This document shows positions 29,353 through 38,595 of a stretch of 64,000 bases of DNA, piece after piece (position 1 is the first letter of the stretch; each line of letters begins with the position of its first letter). A model generated the notes under the pieces. The model was not told the DNA's origin and did not search any database. It was given only the letters and a program-made list of their open reading frames with translations. The stretch is from Roseomonas populi (lineage in GTDB: Bacteria > Pseudomonadota > Alphaproteobacteria > Acetobacterales > Acetobacteraceae): the NCBI RefSeq assembly GCF_024594815.1, contig NZ_JANJOU010000004.1, forward strand, positions 186,001 to 250,000, read 5' to 3'. The translations under genes and the position numbers were made by a program.

Positions 29353-30009
29353 TCAGTTCCCTCCGGGAACGTCGAGCAGCGTCAGGCGGCCACCCTCCGG
29401 CGCGCTCGTCTCGCGGCCGATGGTGCTGCCGGGCTGCGGGCGTTCGCCGCGCTTGAGCGATTCGATGAGCTGGACAGTCCGGTCGTAGTCCAGATCTTCG
29501 TAGTAGTCGTCGTCCACCTGCAGGATCGGCGCGTTCACGCAGGCGCCGAGGCACTCCACTTCGGTGAGCGTGAAAAGCCCGTCCGCGCTGGTGTCGCCAT
29601 AGCCCTTGAGGCCACCGGCCGCCTTGCAGGCACTCAGCACGTCGTCCGAGCCGCGCAGCATGCAGGGCGTCGTCCCGCAGACCTGGAGGTGAAACCGCCC
29701 GATCGGCTTGGTGTTGAACATGAAGTAGAAGGTCGCGACCTCGTAGACGCGGATCGGCGCCATTCCCAGACGCTCACCCACGCGGTCCATCGCGATCCGC
29801 GGCACCCACGCAGAGCCGGTCTGCCGCCCCATCTGCTTCTGCGCGACGTAGAGCACGGGGATGACAGCCGAGGCCTTCTTCGCCTCCGGATAGCGGGCGA
29901 GGATCTTGGCGATCTGCGCCTCGCTCTCCGCGTCGAACTCGAAGCTCGTGACCTCGACCTGCGGGTTGTCCGGATTGGAGTCCAGATGGTCCTTCGCGCC
30001 GTCGGTCAC
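29353..30009 (-). CDS. nuoE: NADH-quinone oxidoreductase subunit E
   Basis: Thioredoxin-fold subunit carrying 2Fe-2S cluster N1a next to NuoF. The 218-residue protein has [15 protein letters not shown] and [10 protein letters not shown], supplying the four Cys ligands. A Gly/Pro-rich tail of about 40 residues (from the RGERPQPG region) extends past the core, common in Alphaproteobacteria. The start is GTG 30007-30009, overlapping nuoD by 4 bp. Confidence 0.96.
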   Translation of the reverse strand: MTDGAKDHLDSNPDNPQVEVTSFEFDAESEAQIAKILARYPEAKKASAVIPVLYVAQKQMGRQTGSAWVPRIAMDRVGERLGMAPIRVYEVATFYFMFNTKPIGRFHLQVCGTTPCMLRGSDDVLSACKAAGGLKGYGDTSADGLFTLTEVECLGACVNAPILQVDDDYYEDLDYDRTVQLIESLKRGERPQPGSTIGRETSAPEGGRLTLLDVPGGN

Positions 30010-31241
30010 CGATCGATCTCCCCGAAGACGATGTCCAGGCTACCGATCACCGAGACCGCGTCTGCCAGCATGTGCCCCTTGGTCAGCACCTCCATTGCCT
30101 GGAGATGCGCGAAGCCCGGCGCACGGATCTTGCAGCGATAGGGCCGGTTGGTTCCGTCAGACACGAGATACACCCCGAACTCGCCCTTCGGAGCCTCGAC
30201 CACCGTGTAGGTCTCGCCCGGGGGCACATGATAGCCCTCGGTGTAGAGCTTGAAGTGGTGGATCAGCGACTCCATCGAGCGCTTCATCTCGCCGCGCTTG
30301 GGCGGCGCAATCTTGTTGTCGTCCACCTTGATCGGCCCGGCCGGCATCTGGTCCAGGCACTGGTGAATGATCTTAAGGCTCTCCCGCATCTCGGCCATGC
30401 GGACCAGATAGCGGTCGTAGCAGTCGCCGTGGCGCCCGACGGGCACCTCGAACTCCATGCGGTCGTACACGTCGTAGGGCTGCTGCCGGCGCAGGTCCCA
30501 GGCCACGCCCGAGGCGCGCAGGCAGGGGCCGGAGAAGCCCCACTCCATCGCTTGCTCGGCCGACATCACGCCGATGTCCACGGTGCGCTGCTTGAAGATA
30601 CGGTTATCCGTCAGCAGCCCGTGCAGCTCGTCGATGAATTTCGGAAATTGGTTCGCCCAGGCGCGAATCCGGTCCGTCAGCCCCGGCGGCAGATCGCGGG
30701 ACACGCCGCCAGCGCGGAAGTAGTTCGCGTGGTAGTGGCTACCCGAGACCTGCTCGTAGAACTCCAGCAGGTGCTCGCGCTGCTCGAAGCCCCAGAGGGA
30801 GGGCGTGATGGCGCCGCAGTCCAGCGCGTAAGTGGTGATGTTCAGCAGGTGATTCGCGAGACGCGTGATCTCGCTGAACATCACGCGGATGTACTGCGCC
30901 CGCTCCGGCACCGTGATGCCCAGCAGCCGCTCCGTGCCGAGCGCGAAGGCATGCTCCATGCACATCGGGCTGACGTAGTCGAGCCGGTCGAAATACGGGT
31001 TCGCCTGCAGGTAGGACTTGTACTCGATCAGCTTCTCGGTGCCGCGGTGCAGCAGGCCGATATGCGGATCGGCGCGCTCCACCACTTCGCCCTTCATCTC
31101 GAGGATGAGGCGAAGCACGCCGTGCGCGGCGGGGTGCTGCGGGCCGAAGTTGAGGGTGTGGCTGTCCAGCTCCACCCGGCGCGTCTGCGCGTCGGCGGTG
31201 CTGGTGTCCACGGGAATGGCGTCGCCTGTCGTCAGACTCAT
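30006..31241 (-). CDS. nuoD: NADH-quinone oxidoreductase subunit D
   Basis: The 49-kDa homolog that shapes the quinone site with NuoB. The 411-residue protein has [19 protein letters not shown] with the quinone-contacting His, then [14 protein letters not shown] and the C-terminal DIVFGEIDR ending. nuoC and nuoD are separate genes here (4-bp overlap), unlike the fused NuoCD of enterobacteria. Confidence 0.98.
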   Translation of the reverse strand: MSLTTGDAIPVDTSTADAQTRRVELDSHTLNFGPQHPAAHGVLRLILEMKGEVVERADPHIGLLHRGTEKLIEYKSYLQANPYFDRLDYVSPMCMEHAFALGTERLLGITVPERAQYIRVMFSEITRLANHLLNITTYALDCGAITPSLWGFEQREHLLEFYEQVSGSHYHANYFRAGGVSRDLPPGLTDRIRAWANQFPKFIDELHGLLTDNRIFKQRTVDIGVMSAEQAMEWGFSGPCLRASGVAWDLRRQQPYDVYDRMEFEVPVGRHGDCYDRYLVRMAEMRESLKIIHQCLDQMPAGPIKVDDNKIAPPKRGEMKRSMESLIHHFKLYTEGYHVPPGETYTVVEAPKGEFGVYLVSDGTNRPYRCKIRAPGFAHLQAMEVLTKGHMLADAVSVIGSLDIVFGEIDR

Positions 31242-31912
31242 GGCTGCTTCTCCGCGTCCGGGAGGGCCTTCTGTCCCTCAAGGAGCGATGCGGGCGGCGG
31301 CGCGATGCGGTTCAGATGCACCTTCTCGTCGCCCGGCAGGGTGGTCATGGCCTCCCACGGGGAGAGGAAGTCGAAGTTGCGGAAGTCCTGCGGCAGGTTC
31401 ACTGGCTCGTAGATCACCTCGCGCCGCTCCTCGTCGTACCGGACCTCGACATGGCCGGTCAGCGGGAAGTCCTTGCGTAGTGGGTGCCCCTGGAAGCCGT
31501 AATCCGTCAGGATCCGGCGCAGGTCCTCGTTGCCCTCGAAGGCGATGCCGTACATGTCCCAGGCCTCACGCTCCCACCAGCCGGCCACGGGCCAGATGGC
31601 GGTCACGCTCGCCACCGGCGTCTCGGCATCCGTGGTGGTCACCACGCGGATCCGGTGGTTGTGCGTGAGGGACAGCAGGTTCCAGACCACCTCGAAGCGC
31701 TCCGGCCGCTCCGGGAAGTCCACGCCGCAGAGGTCCATCATCTGCTCGAAGGCGAACCGCGGATCGGCCCGCAGGATCGCCATGACAGTGCGGACCTGAT
31801 CGCGCCGGATCCGGATCACCAGCTCGACGCCCCGGGCCACATAGGCCTCGGTGACGGCGCCGGGCGGCAGGCTGGCTGCAATCTGCGAGCCGAGTTCGGA
31901 TAGGTCAGCCAC
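31238..31912 (-). CDS. nuoC: NADH-quinone oxidoreductase subunit C
   Basis: The 30-kDa homolog of the peripheral arm, 224 residues. Its signature is [25 protein letters not shown] followed by [15 protein letters not shown]. The only reasonable start is GTG 31910-31912 ([11 protein letters not shown]), 8 bp inside the end of nuoB; the frame upstream is the shadow of nuoB. This points to coupled translation. Confidence 0.95.
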   Translation of the reverse strand: MADLSELGSQIAASLPPGAVTEAYVARGVELVIRIRRDQVRTVMAILRADPRFAFEQMMDLCGVDFPERPERFEVVWNLLSLTHNHRIRVVTTTDAETPVASVTAIWPVAGWWEREAWDMYGIAFEGNEDLRRILTDYGFQGHPLRKDFPLTGHVEVRYDEERREVIYEPVNLPQDFRNFDFLSPWEAMTTLPGDEKVHLNRIAPPPASLLEGQKALPDAEKQP

Positions 31913-32507
31913 GAAGGATCGTCCCCGTCCGCCGGATCTTCTTTTGAAGCTGCAGGATGCCGTAGACCAGCGCCTCGGCCGTCGGCGGGCAGCCCGGCAC
32001 GTAGATGTCCACCGGCACAATCCGGTCACAGCCACGCACCACGCTGTAGGAGTAGTGATAGTAGCCGCCGCCATTGGCACAGCTGCCCATGGAGATGACC
32101 CAGCGCGGCTCGCTCATCTGGTCGTAAACCCGGCGCAGCGCGGGGGCCATCTTGTTGGTCAGCGTGCCCGCCACGATCATCACATCCGACTGGCGCGGCG
32201 AACCGCGCGGGATCACCCCGAAGCGGTCCAGATCGTAGCGCGCCATGTAGGCGTGGATCATCGGCACGGCGCAGCAGGCCAGGCCGAAGGTCATCGGCCA
32301 GAGGCTGCCCGTGCGGGCCCAGTTCACCACCTTGTCCAGGTTGGCGACGACGAAGCCCTTCTCCTCGATCTCTCCCGTCACGCCCTTCAGGACAGCATCC
32401 TGATCTGGGCCGGGCGGGAGCGCCTGCTTGTTCCAGGCCACCTTCTCGTTGTCCGACACGTCGGCCAACGTGGAGTGGCGCAGAATTTCACTACCGGTGC
32501 CGCTCAT
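31905..32507 (-). CDS. nuoB: NADH-quinone oxidoreductase subunit B
   Basis: The PSST homolog that carries terminal cluster N2. The 200-residue protein shows the tandem cysteines in [13 protein letters not shown], then [18 protein letters not shown] and [11 protein letters not shown], giving all four N2 ligands. ATG 32505-32507 ([10 protein letters not shown]) is chosen; a longer frame upstream runs into the nuoA spacer. A 76-bp gap separates it from nuoA. Confidence 0.97.
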   Translation of the reverse strand: MSGTGSEILRHSTLADVSDNEKVAWNKQALPPGPDQDAVLKGVTGEIEEKGFVVANLDKVVNWARTGSLWPMTFGLACCAVPMIHAYMARYDLDRFGVIPRGSPRQSDVMIVAGTLTNKMAPALRRVYDQMSEPRWVISMGSCANGGGYYHYSYSVVRGCDRIVPVDIYVPGCPPTAEALVYGILQLQKKIRRTGTILRG

Positions 32508-32583
32508 CGCATCACCCTTCGCGCGTCGCCGCGCTTCATATCCCTGCGGGCCATATGGCCCGGCTCGCCGCGGAAGCCGCGGC

Positions 32584-32952
32584 TCATTCCCAATCCAGCG
32601 CGCCCTTGCGCCACTCGTACACGAAGCCAACCGTCAGCAGGCCTAGGAACCCCATCATCGAGAGGAAGCCCAGCCAGCCGATCCCGCCGAGCGAAACCGC
32701 CCAGGGGAACAGGAAGGCCACCTCCAGGTCGAAGATGATGAAGAGGATCGCCACGAGGTAGAACCGCACGTCGAAGCGGTGCCGCGTGTCCTCGAAGGGC
32801 TCGAATCCGCACTCGTAGGTCGAGTTCTTCTCCGCATCCGGTTTCTGCCGCGCGGCCAGCACGGACCCGCCCACCATGGCGATGCTGATCGCCGCGGCGA
32901 TGCCCAGGAAGACAAGGATCGGGAAGTAGTTGGCCAGCAGCGGCTGGGTCAT
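32584..32952 (-). CDS. nuoA: NADH-quinone oxidoreductase subunit A
   Basis: Three-helix membrane subunit and first gene of the operon, 122 residues. TM1 is [21 protein letters not shown]; the loop [32 protein letters not shown] contains the conserved Cys-Gly and FDLE elements. Two adjacent ATGs exist: 32950-32952 is preferred because GAGG then lies 6 nt upstream, against 3 nt for 32953-32955. The promoter of the whole 14-gene operon should be between here and tRNA-Asp. Confidence 0.95.
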   Translation of the reverse strand: MTQPLLANYFPILVFLGIAAAISIAMVGGSVLAARQKPDAEKNSTYECGFEPFEDTRHRFDVRFYLVAILFIIFDLEVAFLFPWAVSLGGIGWLGFLSMMGFLGLLTVGFVYEWRKGALDWE

Positions 32953-33182
32953 CATGCCCCTCGGAGCTCTGGGCATCCGGGGTCGGAGGCGACCGCCGGA
33001 TGCGCCCATTGGCGCCGAGGCCATGCCGCAGCGCAACGCGGTACATATAGATCAGAGAGGTGGTCCGCCATAGGGGCCCTGCCCCAGCTTCGCACAATGA
33101 ATGCAGCTTAATCAACGCTTGCGAGGCGTTCGCAAGCAGATCGCGACCGGTGGAACGGAACGGATCGGCAGCCCTGAAACGC

Positions 33183-33208
33183 AAAACGCCGCCCCGAGGG
33201 GCGGCGTT
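33183..33208 (-). terminator. Terminator downstream of tRNA-Asp
   Basis: A near-perfect GC inverted repeat centred at 33196 (arms about 33185-33195 and 33198-33208), followed on the minus strand by TTTTGCGTTT, lies 14 bp after the tRNA-Asp 3' end. It separates the tRNA from nuoA. Confidence 0.75.
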
Positions 33209-33221
33209 CTGTTTCGCGTCG

Positions 33222-33298
33222 TGGCGCGAGTGACGGGGCTCGAACCCGCGACCTCCGGCGTGACAGGCCGGCGCTCTAACCGACTGAGCTACACCCGC
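33222..33298 (-). tRNA. tRNA-Asp (anticodon GTC)
   Basis: A 77-nt cloverleaf on the minus strand: acceptor GCGGGTG pairs with CACTCGC (one G-U), D arm GCTC/GAGC, anticodon stem CCGGC/GCCGG with loop CTGTCAC giving GTC, T loop TTCGAGC, discriminator G and encoded CCA. Confidence 0.95.
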
Positions 33299-33485
33299 TC
33301 GCGACGTGGAGGGGCGTTTACGGGCTGGAGACCCCCCTGTCAATGCATCCCCTTCATCGAACCATCATCGACATGATCGGCTTCATGGGCGGGCCGGCAC
33401 GTGCGCTCGGCGGGCGTGCGGAGCCAGGCGCCTGCGCGGCGCGACAGCCCTATCGACACTCACAGCTATGGAGAGGTGGCGGACA

Positions 33486-33557
33486 TGGGCGCTGAGGGAT
33501 TCGAACCCCCGGCATCCTCGGTGTAAACGAGGCGCTCTACCGCTGAGCTAAGCGCCC
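33486..33557 (-). tRNA. tRNA-Val (anticodon TAC), CCA not encoded
   Basis: A 72-nt cloverleaf on the minus strand: acceptor GGGCGCT/AGCGCCC, D arm GCTC/GAGC, anticodon stem CCTCG/CGAGG with loop TTTACAC giving TAC, T loop TTCGAAT, discriminator A. The bases after it are TGT, so CCA must be added by the nucleotidyltransferase, unlike the tRNA-Asp and tRNA-Leu genes nearby. Confidence 0.94.
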
Positions 33558-33617
33558 TGAAGCCGGCCTGAGGGGGACCTATGCCGGGCAACCCCCTGCG
33601 GCGTCAACGACGTCACG

Positions 33618-33648
33618 AAAAAGGGGCGCCGGCTCGCGCCGACGCCCC
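33618..33648 (-). terminator. Intrinsic terminator of lon
   Basis: On the minus strand an 11-bp GC stem (33648-33638 with 33633-33623, 4-nt loop, one G-U pair) is followed by TTTTT (33622-33618), 25 bp after the lon stop. It isolates lon from the tRNA-Val gene downstream. Confidence 0.82.
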
Positions 33649-33672
33649 CCCCTTCCCTTCAGCGCTACCGGG

Positions 33673-36102
33673 TCAGTGTGGCAGCCCGGCTCCGGCCGGA
33701 TCGCCCGCCGCCGGCTTGGTCGGCGTCACCTCCTCCGGCTCGATCCAGTCGATCGGCTCCGGCCGGCGAACCAGGGCCTGGGAGATCACCTCGTCCACAT
33801 GGGAGACGGGGATCACCTTCAGCGCCTTCGTCACGCTCTCCGGGATGTCGGCCAGGTCCTTCTCGTTCTCCTTCGGGATGAAGACGGTGCCGACGCCGGC
33901 CCGCAGGGCCGCCAGAAGCTTCTCCTTCAACCCGCCGATCGGCAGCACCCGCCCGCGCAGCGTGATCTCGCCAGTCATGGCCACGTCCTTGCGGACAGGG
34001 ATGCCCGTCAGGATCGAGACGATGCTTGTCGCCATCGCGATGCCCGCGGAAGGCCCGTCCTTCGGGGTCGCCCCCTCCGGCACGTGGACGTGGATGTCCC
34101 GCTTCTCGAACAGCGTCGGCTTGATGCCGAAGGCGGTGGACCGGCTGCGGACATAGGACACCGCGGCCGACACGCTCTCCTGCATCACGTCGCCCAGCTT
34201 GCCCGTGTGCTTCACGGCGCCCTTGCCGGGCAGCAGCACGGACTCGATCGTCAGGATCTCGCCGCCCACCTCGGTCCAGGCAAGGCCGGTCACGGCGCCC
34301 ACCATGTCCTCGGCCTCGGCCTCGCCGTAGCGGAACTTCCGCACGCCGGCATACTTGCCGAGGTTCTCGGCGGTGATCTCCACCTTCGTCGCCTTGCCGG
34401 AGACGATCTCGCGCACGGCCTTGCGGGCCAGCCCGCCGATCTCGCGCTCCAGGTTCCGGACGCCGGCCTCCCGCGTGTAGTAGCGGACCAGGTCGCGGAT
34501 GGCCTCGTCGGAGACGCTCCACTCGTCCGGCTTCAGCCCGTTCGCCTCGGTCACCTTCGCGACGAGATGCCGGCGGGAGATGCCGATCTTCTCATCCTCG
34601 GTGTAGCCGGGGATGCGGATGATCTCCATGCGGTCCAGCAGCGGCTGGGGCATCTTCAGCGAGTTGGCCGTGGTGATGAACATCACGTCCGACAGGTCGT
34701 AGTCGACCTCCAGGTAGTGGTCGTTGAAGGTCCCGTTCTGCTCGGGGTCCAGCACCTCCAGTAGGGCCGAGGACGGGTCACCGCGCCAGTCGGCGCCGAG
34801 CTTGTCGATCTCGTCCAGCAGGAAGAGCGGGTTCGAGGTCTTCGCCTTCTTCATGCCCTGGATGACTTTGCCCGGCATGGAGCCGATATAGGTCCGCCGG
34901 TGGCCGCGCACCTCCGCCTCGTCCCGCACGCCGCCCAGCGACATACGAACGAAGTTGCGGTTCACCGCCTTGGCGATCGACTTGCCGAGCGAGGTTTTGC
35001 CGACGCCGGGCGGGCCGACGAGGCACAGGATCGGGCCGCGGATCTTCTTTGACCGGCTCTGGACGGCCAGGTACTCGATGATCCGCTCCTTCACCTTGTC
35101 CAGGCCGTAGTGGTCGGCATCCAGGACGCGCTGGGCCTCCTCCAGGTCGATCCGCACCTTGGTGCGCTTCTTCCAGGGGATGGTCAGCATCCAGTCCAGG
35201 TAGTTCCGCACCACCGTGGCCTCGGCGGACATGGGCGACATGCCGCGCAGCTTCTTCAGCTCGCCTGTGGCCTTCTCGCGCGCCTCGGGTGAGAGGGCCG
35301 TCTTCTTGATCCGGGCCTCGAGCTCGGCAATCTCGTCCTTGCCCTCCTCGCCCTCACCCAGCTCCTTCTGAATGGCCTTCATCTGCTCATTCAGGTAGTA
35401 CTCGCGCTGGGTCTTCTCCATCTGCCGCTTCACACGGTTCCGGATGCGCTTCTCCACCTGGAGGACGCCAATCTCGCTCTCCATGTGCGCGAAGACGCGC
35501 TCCAGGCGGGCGGTCACGCCGACCGTCTCCAGCAGCTCCTGCTTCTCGGCGATCTTGAGGTTCAGGTGAGCGGCCACGGTGTCGGCCAGCTTGCCCGGCT
35601 CCTCGATCTGGTTGATCGAGACCAGCACCTCAGGCGCGATCTTCTTGTTGAGCTTGATATAGCCCTCGAACTGCCCGACGACCGAGCGGCTCAGCGCCTC
35701 GACCTCGGCGGCCTCGGGGGCTGCCTCCTCGACCGTCTCGGCGAAGGCCTCGAAGTGGCTGGCAGTCTCCTTCCAGCCCACCACCTTCGCGCGGCGGCCA
35801 CCCTCGACCAGCACCTTCACGGTGCCGTCCGGCAGCTTCAGCAGCTGGAGCACGGTGGAGACGGTGCCGACCTCGAACAGGTCCTCGGCGCCGGGATCGT
35901 CCTGCGCCGCGTTGCGCTGAGCCAGGAGGAGGATCTGCTTGTCCTCGCGCATCACGCTCTCAAGCGCGCGCACGGACTTCTCTCGCCCCACGAAGAGGGG
36001 AACGATCATGTGGGGGAAGACGACGATGTCGCGAAGGGGAAGGACGGGCAGCGCCTCGCCCCGGACCAGCTCCGCTCCACCCTGGTTCTCAGAATCCGCC
36101 AT
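33673..36102 (-). CDS. lon: ATP-dependent protease Lon
   Basis: Cytosolic AAA+ protease that removes misfolded and regulatory proteins. The 809-residue protein has an N-terminal LON domain beginning LPVLPLRDIVVFPHMIVPLF, coiled coil (YLNEQMKAIQKELGE), Walker A GPPGVGKTSLGKSI, Walker B FLLDEIDK, and the proteolytic Ser685 (GPSAG) and Lys726 (GGLKEK) dyad. It is transcribed after clpX with a 194-bp gap containing a large hairpin and a possible heat-shock promoter. Confidence 0.97.
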   Translation of the reverse strand: MADSENQGGAELVRGEALPVLPLRDIVVFPHMIVPLFVGREKSVRALESVMREDKQILLLAQRNAAQDDPGAEDLFEVGTVSTVLQLLKLPDGTVKVLVEGGRRAKVVGWKETASHFEAFAETVEEAAPEAAEVEALSRSVVGQFEGYIKLNKKIAPEVLVSINQIEEPGKLADTVAAHLNLKIAEKQELLETVGVTARLERVFAHMESEIGVLQVEKRIRNRVKRQMEKTQREYYLNEQMKAIQKELGEGEEGKDEIAELEARIKKTALSPEAREKATGELKKLRGMSPMSAEATVVRNYLDWMLTIPWKKRTKVRIDLEEAQRVLDADHYGLDKVKERIIEYLAVQSRSKKIRGPILCLVGPPGVGKTSLGKSIAKAVNRNFVRMSLGGVRDEAEVRGHRRTYIGSMPGKVIQGMKKAKTSNPLFLLDEIDKLGADWRGDPSSALLEVLDPEQNGTFNDHYLEVDYDLSDVMFITTANSLKMPQPLLDRMEIIRIPGYTEDEKIGISRRHLVAKVTEANGLKPDEWSVSDEAIRDLVRYYTREAGVRNLEREIGGLARKAVREIVSGKATKVEITAENLGKYAGVRKFRYGEAEAEDMVGAVTGLAWTEVGGEILTIESVLLPGKGAVKHTGKLGDVMQESVSAAVSYVRSRSTAFGIKPTLFEKRDIHVHVPEGATPKDGPSAGIAMATSIVSILTGIPVRKDVAMTGEITLRGRVLPIGGLKEKLLAALRAGVGTVFIPKENEKDLADIPESVTKALKVIPVSHVDEVISQALVRRPEPIDWIEPEEVTPTKPAAGDPAGAGLPH

Positions 36103-36184
36103 GGGGACCTCGCTCAGACAGTCGGCGCGAAAGCGCCCCGATCGGGCACGCCCCCGTCGCCACGGGAATGAACCCTATGTGGTG

Positions 36185-36223
36185 CCGGGGCGCCTTTCCC
36201 ACAACGGCGGAGAGGCGCCCCGG
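36185..36223. repeat. 11-bp inverted repeat between clpX and lon
   Basis: Arms 36185-36195 and 36213-36223 are perfectly complementary with a 17-nt loop, and pairing can be extended with flanking CCCTATG/CATATGGG. On the minus strand it lies about 75 bp after clpX. It could terminate clpX without a T-run or fold in the lon leader. Confidence 0.5.
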
Positions 36224-36225
36224 GC

Positions 36226-36233
36226 ATATGGGG
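36226..36233 (-). promoter_or_regulatory. Possible heat-shock-type -10 element for lon
   Basis: On the minus strand 36233-36226 reads CCCCATAT, close to the sigma-32 -10 consensus (CCCCATNT), about 125 bp upstream of lon. No good CTTGAA-like -35 is seen at the right distance, and TATATT just upstream could serve a housekeeping promoter instead. A low-confidence suggestion. Confidence 0.3.
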
Positions 36234-36296
36234 CTATGCAATATAAATGCCTCAGTCCCCCTTCCCAGGACGGGAAGTGGGGCCAGGCCGCCCGGC

Positions 36297-37553
36297 TCAG
36301 GCGCTAGTCTGCTCCGCCGGGCGTTCACCGTAGATGAACAAGGGCTGGGCCCGGTTCTCGGCCACCTCCTTGTTCACGACCACCTCCTCCACCTCGTCCA
36401 GCCCGGGCAGGTCGAACATGGTGGAGAGCAGGATGCCCTCCATGATGGAGCGCAGCCCGCGGGCGCCGGTCTTGCGCTGGATGGCGCGGGTGGCCACCGA
36501 CTTCAGCGCGTCCTCCGTGAAGGTGAGCTTCGTCCCTTCCATCTCGAAGAGGCGCTGGTACTGCTTCAGTAGCGCGTTCTTCGGCTTGGTGAGGATCTCG
36601 ATCAGCGCCTTCTCGTCCAGGTCTTCCAGCGTCGCGATCACGGGCAGGCGGCCGATGAACTCGGGTATAAGCCCAAACTTCAGCAGGTCCTCCGGCTCCA
36701 CCTCGCGCAGGATGGCGCCCTGGCGGCGCTCGTCCGGCCCCTTCACGTCCGCGCCGAAGCCGATCGCCGTGCCCTTGCCCTTGGCCGCAATAATCTTCTC
36801 CAGCCCCGCGAAGGCGCCGCCCACGATGAAGAGGATGTTGGAGGTGTCCACCTGCAGGAACTCCTGCTGGGGGTGCTTCCGGCCGCCCTGGGGCGGGACG
36901 GAGGCCACCGTGCCCTCCATGATCTTCAGCAGCGCCTGCTGGACGCCCTCGCCCGACACGTCGCGCGTGATCGAGGGGTTGTCCGACTTGCGGCTGATCT
37001 TATCCACCTCGTCGATATAGACGATGCCGCGCTGCGCCCGCTCCACGTTATAGTCCGCGGCCTGGAGCAGCTTGAGGATGATGTTCTCCACATCCTCGCC
37101 CACGTAGCCGGCCTCGGTCAGCGTGGTCGCGTCCGCCATGGTGAAGGGCACATCGAGGATGCGGGCCAGGGTCTGGGCCAGCAGAGTCTTGCCCGAGCCG
37201 GTGGGGCCCACGAGCATGATGTTGCTCTTGGCGATCTCCACCTCGCCGGTCTTGGCGCCGTGCGCCAGCCGCTTGTAGTGGTTGTGCACGGCCACGGAGA
37301 GCACCTTCTTCGCGTGCTCCTGCCCGATGACGTAGTCATCGAGGACCTTGCAGATCTCCTTGGGCGTCGGAACCCCGTCCCGGGACTTCACGAGGTGCGT
37401 CTTGTGCTCCTCGCGGATGATGTCCATGCACAGCTCGACGCATTCGTCGCAGATGAACACCGTCGGGCCGGCGATAAGCTTGCGGACCTCGTGCTGCGAC
37501 TTGCCGCAGAACGAGCAGTAGAGGGTGTTCTTGGAATCGCCGGACTTGCTCAT
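36297..37553 (-). CDS. clpX: ATP-dependent Clp protease ATP-binding subunit ClpX
   Basis: AAA+ unfoldase that feeds ClpP. The 418-residue protein has the N-terminal zinc-binding domain ([14 protein letters not shown] then CDECVELC), Walker [13 protein letters not shown] near residue 118, Walker B YIDEVDKI, the IGF loop for ClpP docking ([11 protein letters not shown]) and sensor 2 [13 protein letters not shown] 37551-37553 is used. It is 170 bp downstream of clpP on the same strand, the usual clpP-clpX-lon order. Confidence 0.97.
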   Translation of the reverse strand: MSKSGDSKNTLYCSFCGKSQHEVRKLIAGPTVFICDECVELCMDIIREEHKTHLVKSRDGVPTPKEICKVLDDYVIGQEHAKKVLSVAVHNHYKRLAHGAKTGEVEIAKSNIMLVGPTGSGKTLLAQTLARILDVPFTMADATTLTEAGYVGEDVENIILKLLQAADYNVERAQRGIVYIDEVDKISRKSDNPSITRDVSGEGVQQALLKIMEGTVASVPPQGGRKHPQQEFLQVDTSNILFIVGGAFAGLEKIIAAKGKGTAIGFGADVKGPDERRQGAILREVEPEDLLKFGLIPEFIGRLPVIATLEDLDEKALIEILTKPKNALLKQYQRLFEMEGTKLTFTEDALKSVATRAIQRKTGARGLRSIMEGILLSTMFDLPGLDEVEEVVVNKEVAENRAQPLFIYGERPAEQTSA

Positions 37554-37722
37554 GCGCGCTCCTCGCCCCTGGCCGGGCACAACGGCCCATCCGGGGCGTC
37601 AAGAAGGCAAGATAGCCCCCCTCCCCCATCGGGGGAAGGTTGGGCCGGAATTTGTGACAGGCAGGCTACCGGACCCCTGACCGAGGGTTCCCCCGCAGCG
37701 GGTCCGGCCAGCCCCGTGCCCA

Positions 37723-38400
37723 TCAGGCGCGCGGCCCCTCCACCGCCGGCGTGGCCACGGCGGCCCCGGCCGGCAGCTTCGCCACCACCTGATCGATCAG
37801 CCCGAAGGCCTGGGCCTCCTCGGCGGACATGTAGGTGTCGCGCTCCAGCTTGCGCTCGATCTCCTCCACCGGCTGGCCGGTGTGGTGCACGTAGATCTGG
37901 TTCAGGCGCTTGCGCAGGTCCAGGATCTCGCGGGCCTGGATTTCGATGTCCGTCGCCTGGCCCTGGGCACCGCCGGAGGGCTGGTGGACCATGATCCGGC
38001 TGTTCGGCAGGGCGAAGCGCTTGCCCTTTTCGCCGGCCGTCAGCAGCAGGGAGCCCATGGAGGCGGCCATGCCCAGGCAAACGGTGGAGACGGGAGAGCG
38101 GATGTACTGCATCGTGTCGTACATCGCGAGGCCGGCCGAGACGACGCCGCCCGGGCTGTTGATGTAGAAGGCGATGTCCTTGTTGGGGTTCTCGCTCTCC
38201 AGGAACAGAAGCTGGGCGCAGATCAGGGACGAGACCTGGTCGAAGACCTGCCCCGTCAGGAAGATGATCCGCTCCTTCAGGAGGCGGGAGTAGATGTCGA
38301 AGGCGCGCTCGCCGCGGGCCGTCTGCTCGACGACCATCGGGACCAGCGAGTTGTTGTAGACATCAATCGGGTCGCGATCGACGAACACGGAACGGGTCAT
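37723..38400 (-). CDS. clpP: ATP-dependent Clp protease proteolytic subunit ClpP
   Basis: Serine protease forming the tetradecameric ClpXP/ClpAP chamber. The 225-residue protein has catalytic Ser114 (MAASMG), His139 (VHQPSGG) and Asp188 (ERDTYMS). ATG 38398-38400 gives [17 protein letters not shown]; the family start follows soon after with VPMVVEQT. The last 25 residues are Ala/Pro-rich. The gene lies 195 bp downstream of tig. Confidence 0.97.
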   Translation of the reverse strand: MTRSVFVDRDPIDVYNNSLVPMVVEQTARGERAFDIYSRLLKERIIFLTGQVFDQVSSLICAQLLFLESENPNKDIAFYINSPGGVVSAGLAMYDTMQYIRSPVSTVCLGMAASMGSLLLTAGEKGKRFALPNSRIMVHQPSGGAQGQATDIEIQAREILDLRKRLNQIYVHHTGQPVEEIERKLERDTYMSAEEAQAFGLIDQVVAKLPAGAAVATPAVEGPRA

Positions 38401-38523
38401 GGCTTGTCCTTCCCCGCCGGCGGAGAAGCGCGTCCCCGATGGCACTGCCCGGATGGGTGCCCGGCCATGCCGCGGTACCCCTCCGGCCCCCTCTGCCGGC
38501 AATATCCCTCCAAGATGGGGCAA

Positions 38524-38550
38524 GCCGCCCCCCTCGGAAAGGGGGGCGGC
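38524..38550. repeat. 10-bp inverted repeat between tig and clpP
   Basis: Perfect arms 38524-38533 and 38541-38550 with a 7-nt loop, 45 bp after the tig stop on the minus strand. There is no T-run. It may be a weak terminator or an mRNA-processing boundary between tig and clpP. Confidence 0.5.
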
Positions 38551-38595
38551 CCGGGATTCAGCCGCCCTGGATCAGGGATATGGGAACGGCAGGCC

